Assembly (NCBI GenBank): GCA_027574665.1
Contig: CM050648.1
Span: 141,980,175 to 142,044,174, forward strand
Direction of reading: 5' to 3'
Length of the DNA: 64,000 nucleotides
Source: Rhynochetos jubatus
Taxonomy: Eukaryota > Chordata > Aves > Eurypygiformes > Rhynochetidae
Within the stretch, counting starts at the first letter, position 1. Each line of letters begins with the position of its first letter. This document shows, in pieces, positions 63,701-64,000 of this stretch. The notes under the pieces were generated by a model. The model made no database searches, had not been told where the DNA came from, and was given only the letters and a program-made list of their open reading frames with translations. Both the position numbers and the translations under genes were made by a program.

Positions 63701-64000
63701 GACGTCACCCTGCCAAAGGCCGGCGTCGACCTGCCGGCGCCCGAGGCGGCCCTCAGCCTCGAAGGGGAAGCCAAAGCCCCAGAGAAGGAGGCCGCGAAGA
63801 CCAAGGACGGCAAGTTCAAGATGCCCAAGTTCGGCATGCCTTCCTTTGGCTGGTCCAGCAGCAGAGAGGCCAAGGGCACCGTGGCCGCTGATGTGGACGT
63901 CAGCCTCAAGGAGCCCCAAGTGACGGTGCCCTCGGGAACCGCCGAAGTCGACGTGACCCTGCCCGCGGCCGACATCCAAGCGCCCGGCGTGGAGGTGACC
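3691..64000 (+). CDS. AHNAK2: AHNAK2, PDZ-containing giant scaffold protein (3' end outside window)
   Basis: Seven coding exons join in one frame: 3691-3745, 52187-52263, 53056-53145, 53717-53773, 54376-54517, 55350-55531 and 56324-64000. They give about 2,760 residues and the frame is still open at the window edge. The AHNAK family comprises very large cytoplasmic and submembrane scaffolds. They have a PDZ-like domain that can mediate dimerisation and a long repeat region; AHNAK2 has been linked to costameres and to FGF1 secretion. Assignment to AHNAK2 rather than AHNAK or periaxin rests on the MCDCFH N-terminus, the SGRQL and [14 protein letters not shown] linkers, the PDZ segment with [16 protein letters not shown], the post-PDZ motifs [10 protein letters not shown] and [10 protein letters not shown], and the KFKMPKF-type repeats. 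The start is supported by an in-frame TAA at 3679-3681 and an A at -3. The family is clear. The exact exon 1 donor and any untranslated exons are inferred. Confidence 0.93.
9929..9985 (+). mobile_element. CR1 LINE 3' end fragment
   Basis: The text reads as the standard avian CR1 3' terminus: CTCTAGAGGTCCCTTCCAAC, then CCCTACCACTCTGTGA and a second imperfect copy of the terminal TCTGTGA-type octamer. Only the last few dozen bases remain, as usual for 5'-truncated CR1 copies in birds. Confidence 0.7.
10696..10710 (+). repeat. Poly-G tract (15 G)
   Basis: An uninterrupted run of 15 G followed by AAACC. Likely length-variable; no function is evident. Confidence 0.9.
17550..17567 (+). repeat. Poly-A tract (18 A)
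   Basis: A homopolymer run in AT-rich intron sequence. I cannot attach it to a recognisable retroelement. Confidence 0.85.
21498..21519 (+). repeat. Poly-A tract (22 A)
   Basis: A long homopolymer run, followed by GAAAAGA. The sequence upstream does not look like a processed gene copy or a known SINE, so it is recorded only as a simple repeat. Confidence 0.85.
24236..24310. repeat. AT-rich low-complexity patch
   Basis: An almost pure A/T stretch with degenerate TATATAT and ATTATA words. It extends more loosely to about 24480. It resembles a decayed dinucleotide repeat. Confidence 0.7.
26798..26819. repeat. (TA)n microsatellite
   Basis: Eleven uninterrupted AT/TA dinucleotides, flanked by TTTGCA on the left and CATAATATACC on the right. 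Confidence 0.9.
31843..32163 (+). other. Unassigned 106-codon ORF with leader-like N-terminus
   Basis: The frame begins [20 protein letters not shown]. This hydrophobic stretch resembles a signal peptide, and it is followed by several cysteines and two N-x-S/T sites. The same strand stays open in another frame to about 32400. I recognise no family. There is no visible partner domain, promoter or splice context. It could be a decayed mobile-element fragment or a chance ORF in AHNAK2 intron 1; chance is more likely. Confidence 0.15.
35133..35275 (+). mobile_element. MIR/CORE-like SINE remnant
   Basis: The order of words fits an ancient amniote MIR: GCAGCATGGTGCAG, a GGACATCTGGGCT segment, a degenerate CTGCTACCAACTTGCTTTGTGAC core (broken here by mutations), then ACCTTACTTTCTGTGAG. 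It is heavily diverged. The assignment is by eye. Confidence 0.45.
36800..37030 (+). mobile_element. Amniote MIR-type SINE, near full length
   Basis: The left part has AGTGAACCGGGGTGCAAGAC, ACCTGGATTCAA and a decayed TCACATCATGTCTCTG core. The right part has the typical tail words GAAAGCTCTTTGGGG, TGTATATGTACGG and ACCAAAGTATAAATTGTAAT. This left-core-tail order is that of the amniote MIR families frequent in turtles and crocodiles and sparse in birds. Confidence 0.5.
51905..51929 (+). repeat. (AAT)n microsatellite
   Basis: About seven AAT triplets with one interruption, just after a C-rich stretch. Simple repeat; no further role is visible. Confidence 0.85.
52187..52263 (+). CDS. AHNAK2: AHNAK2 coding exon 2, acidic Asp-Ala linker
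   Basis: The acceptor is TGCTGCTTTCAG and the donor is GTGAGT at 52264. The exon is 77 bp: two bases finish the split glycine of exon 1 and 25 codons follow. The peptide is [12 protein letters not shown], then four Asp-Ala pairs, then EDEDS. The SGRQL-P-EP portion matches human AHNAK2 directly after its MCDCFH exon, which ties this exon to the one at 3691. The Asp-Ala run comes from repeated GATGCN hexamers and looks like a lineage-specific microsatellite-type expansion of a linker that is also acidic in mammals. The exon ends in phase 0. Confidence 0.88.
52264..53055 (+). other. AHNAK2: AHNAK2 intron 2 (792 bp)
   Basis: GT-AG, phase 0. The donor is GTGAGT and the acceptor is TTCTTTTTCACAG. 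Nothing else recognisable lies inside. Confidence 0.85.
53056..53145 (+). CDS. AHNAK2: AHNAK2 coding exon 3, [14 protein letters not shown] motif
   Basis: This 90-bp exon has 30 codons, in phase 0 at both ends. It encodes VNEVAVED, then [14 protein letters not shown], then SIEEEYLK. The central block is nearly identical to the human AHNAK2 segment preceding the PDZ domain, so identity and frame are secure. The 5' splice site is unusual: after AAG the intron starts GCAAGA rather than GT. Reading through meets TGA at 53155-53157, and no GT nearby gives a sensible junction, so a GC-AG intron is the best model. The peptide continues as LQEENKK in exon 4, and human AHNAK2 also has LQE at this point. 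Confidence 0.88.
53146..53716 (+). other. AHNAK2: AHNAK2 intron 3 (571 bp), probable GC-AG intron
   Basis: The intron starts GCAAGA after AAG and ends TTATTTTTCAG. GC donors are a known minor class that usually keep a strong AAG-GCAAGT-like context, as here. Phase 0. Confidence 0.75.
53717..53773 (+). CDS. AHNAK2: AHNAK2 coding exon 4, charged linker
   Basis: This 57-bp exon has 19 codons, phase 0 at both ends. The acceptor is TTATTTTTCAG and the donor is CAG-GTCAGT. It encodes [19 protein letters not shown], a hydrophilic linker between the VYEY motif and the PDZ domain. The human counterpart, as I recall it, begins LQED and is longer, with no other close similarity. Support comes from the splice sites, the phase and the position between two certain exons. 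Confidence 0.8.
53774..54375 (+). other. AHNAK2: AHNAK2 intron 4 (602 bp)
   Basis: GT-AG, phase 0. The donor is GTCAGT and the acceptor is TTTTTTCTGTATCTAG. It holds a possible old repeat fragment at 54150-54200. Confidence 0.85.
54150..54200. repeat. Possible ancient amniote repeat fragment
   Basis: The words TGGCCCTGATCCGGCATAAC and CACATGTGCTTAATTTTAA resemble the ends of an old non-autonomous element common in turtles and crocodiles. That element carries a GGCCCTGATCCTGCAAA end and a CATGTGCTTAACTTTAAGCA body. The fragment is short and the assignment rests on memory of that pattern. Confidence 0.3.
54376..54517 (+). CDS. AHNAK2: AHNAK2 coding exon 5, PDZ N-terminal half
   Basis: This 142-bp exon is in phase 0 at entry and phase 1 at exit, with donor GTACAG. 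It encodes residues 94-140 plus one base. It contains the first PDZ strand ([14 protein letters not shown]), the carboxylate-loop region around GFSVTGGG, and the next strand [15 protein letters not shown]. This matches AHNAK2 closely; the [13 protein letters not shown] block is almost identical to the human protein as I recall it. The reading frame ends LREG, with the glycine codon split across the intron, as in the family. Confidence 0.95.
54518..55349 (+). other. AHNAK2: AHNAK2 intron 5 (832 bp)
   Basis: GT-AG, phase 1. It splits the glycine codon of the PDZ LREGD motif. The donor is GTACAG and the acceptor is TTCCACTTACAG. It contains a CR1 3' fragment at 55005-55208 and T-rich tracts near 54.56-54.60 kb. 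Confidence 0.9.
55005..55208 (+). mobile_element. CR1 LINE 3' end fragment
   Basis: Characteristic CR1 words appear in order: GGACACTGGAACAGGTTTTC, CCAGGGAGATTGTGGAGTC, GGAAATATTTGAAACCTGAC, GGGCAGTTGGACTAGATGAC, CTCCAGTAGTCCTTTCCAGC and the terminal GGTGATTCTAT. It is a 5'-truncated, moderately diverged copy in the same orientation as the gene, inserted into intron 5. Confidence 0.88.
55350..55531 (+). CDS. AHNAK2: AHNAK2 coding exon 6, PDZ C-terminal half
   Basis: This 182-bp exon enters in phase 1 and leaves in phase 0, with donor CAG-GTAGTT. It encodes [38 protein letters not shown] and a charged tail ending ERLSQ. Exons 5 and 6 add up to 324 bp, exactly 108 codons. The [16 protein letters not shown] block is the most AHNAK2-specific signature in the window. 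Confidence 0.95.
55532..56323 (+). other. AHNAK2: AHNAK2 intron 6 (792 bp)
   Basis: GT-AG, phase 0. The donor is GTAGTT and the acceptor is TTTGTTCTTTCAG. AT-rich, with a TATA-like patch near 56.0-56.07 kb; no other element is recognised. Confidence 0.9.
56324..57823 (+). other. AHNAK2: Unique pre-repeat region of AHNAK2 (residues 202-701)
   Basis: This is a lysine/glutamate/serine/threonine-rich, probably disordered tail following the PDZ domain. Conserved AHNAK2 landmarks are [10 protein letters not shown] (from residue 246), [12 protein letters not shown] (263-274) and a following SPTSTDTES. Basic clusters KRPKKDR (239-245) and RKKKQKG (449-455) could act as nuclear localisation signals. 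Degenerate AHNAK-type repeat motifs occur at KFPSIGFKM (307-315), in a [12 protein letters not shown] segment and at [14 protein letters not shown] (643-656). Codons are mostly A- or T-ending, unlike the array that follows. Confidence 0.9.
56324..64000 (+). CDS. AHNAK2: AHNAK2 giant last exon (visible 2,559 codons)
   Basis: The frame starts in phase 0 after TTTGTTCTTTCAG and is open for 7,677 bp to the window edge. No stop or donor is needed. A single huge terminal exon carrying all repeats is the hallmark gene structure of AHNAK and AHNAK2. The first 500 codons (residues 202-701) are unique sequence. From residue 702 the exon is a 359-residue tandem repeat. Base composition changes sharply between these two parts. 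The C-terminal region, stop codon and 3' UTR lie outside the window, so total repeat number and protein length are unknown. Confidence 0.95.
57824..58921 (+). repeat. Array unit 1 (1,098 bp, residues 702-1067)
   Basis: This is the first unit, preceded by unique AT-rich coding sequence. It differs from all others by a 21-bp in-frame insertion at 57848-57868, encoding HKVDASI after KIDADVSL. It also has CTG instead of CTC for the leucine before the insertion. Otherwise it matches unit 2 as far as I can see. Confidence 0.95.
58922..59998 (+). repeat. Array unit 2 (1,077 bp, residues 1068-1426)
   Basis: A consensus unit. No difference from unit 3 was found by eye. Confidence 0.95.
59999..61075 (+). 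repeat. Array unit 3 (1,077 bp, residues 1427-1785)
   Basis: A consensus unit, apparently identical to unit 2. Confidence 0.95.
61076..62152 (+). repeat. Array unit 4 (1,077 bp, residues 1786-2144)
   Basis: Three changes from consensus: G to A at 61195 (silent, shared with unit 6), C to T at 61251 (Pro to Leu) and C to T at 61581 (Pro to Leu). All three are CpG transitions. Confidence 0.95.
62153..63229 (+). repeat. Array unit 5 (1,077 bp, residues 2145-2503)
   Basis: One change from consensus: A to G at 62289, turning a Lys codon into Arg in the DLKVPSG segment. Confidence 0.95.
63230..64000 (+). repeat. Array unit 6, partial (771 bp, residues 2504-2760)
   Basis: Cut by the window edge after 257 codons, at the end of a complete codon. 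Three silent changes: G to A at 63349 (as in unit 4), C to T at 63491 and C to T at 63556. Confidence 0.95.

Larger units (their letters stand above)
57824..64000 (+). repeat. Tandem array, 1,077-bp (359-codon) coding units
   Basis: Unit starts at 57824, 58922, 59999, 61076, 62153 and 63230 are set by the recurring KIDADVSL codons. The period is exactly 1,077 bp except in unit 1, which is 1,098 bp. Apart from that insertion I find seven single-base differences by eye. Each 359-residue unit is itself composite. It has five K-x-MPK-type cores, near unit positions 69, 139, 197, 272 and 340, spaced 58-88 residues apart. They are separated by alternating hydrophobic/charged stretches such as [14 protein letters not shown]. 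The consensus unit has no Cys, Tyr or Asn and only two Arg and two Trp. The array is strongly GC- and CpG-rich. Confidence 0.97.

Noticed and set aside
57724-63975. Antisense ORF of 2,083 codons as a gene
   Set aside because: It lies opposite the certain AHNAK2 repeat exon. Its repeated peptide is the reverse-frame image of the sense repeat, and nothing in it resembles a known family.
57791-63979. Second antisense ORF of 2,062 codons as a gene
   Set aside because: Same explanation in another frame. Its Gly/His/Asp-rich composition follows from the complement of GC-rich sense codons.
57824-64000. Satellite DNA or a non-coding minisatellite
   Set aside because: The period is a multiple of three, the sense frame continues seamlessly from the AHNAK2 PDZ exons, and the peptide has family motifs such as KFKMPKF.

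Overview
The window looks like bird nuclear DNA. It is AT-rich and intron-dominated, with few interspersed repeats. Two CR1 LINE 3' ends of the avian type lie at about 9,929-9,985 and 55,005-55,208, and two old amniote MIR-like SINEs lie at about 35.1 kb and 36.8 kb. A turtle or crocodilian cannot be fully excluded, but the low repeat density and the CR1 type favour a bird.

I can support only one gene. It is on the + strand and occupies almost the whole window: AHNAK2, a giant PDZ-containing scaffold protein of the AHNAK/periaxin family. Seven coding exons can be joined in frame: 3691-3745, 52187-52263, 53056-53145, 53717-53773, 54376-54517, 55350-55531 and 56324-64000. The last exon runs off the right edge still open. 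The visible protein is about 2,760 residues. In order it has a short cysteine-containing N-terminus (MCDCFH), an acidic Asp-Ala linker, an [14 protein letters not shown] motif, a PDZ domain (residues ~96-178), a ~500-residue lysine/glutamate-rich disordered tail with AT-rich codons, and a tandem array.

Layout: 1-3572 is upstream sequence with nothing I can name. 3691-3745 is the first coding exon. 3746-52186 is a 48.4-kb first intron with scattered old repeats and only short chance ORFs. 52187-56323 holds five small exons and five short introns. 56324-57823 is the unique start of the giant exon. 57824-64000 is a GC- and CpG-rich tandem array with a period of 1,077 bp (359 codons): five complete units and 257 codons of a sixth.

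The array is the most striking object here. Its units differ by only seven single-base changes that I can find by eye, plus one 21-bp in-frame insertion in the first unit. This implies very recent amplification or active homogenisation inside a coding exon. It also creates two artefactual antisense ORFs of over 2,000 codons. Other points worth checking are a probable GC-AG intron after exon 3, an abrupt base-composition boundary at the start of the array, and a hexanucleotide-type Asp-Ala repeat in exon 2. I found no RNA genes, CRISPR arrays, intact mobile elements or second protein-coding gene.
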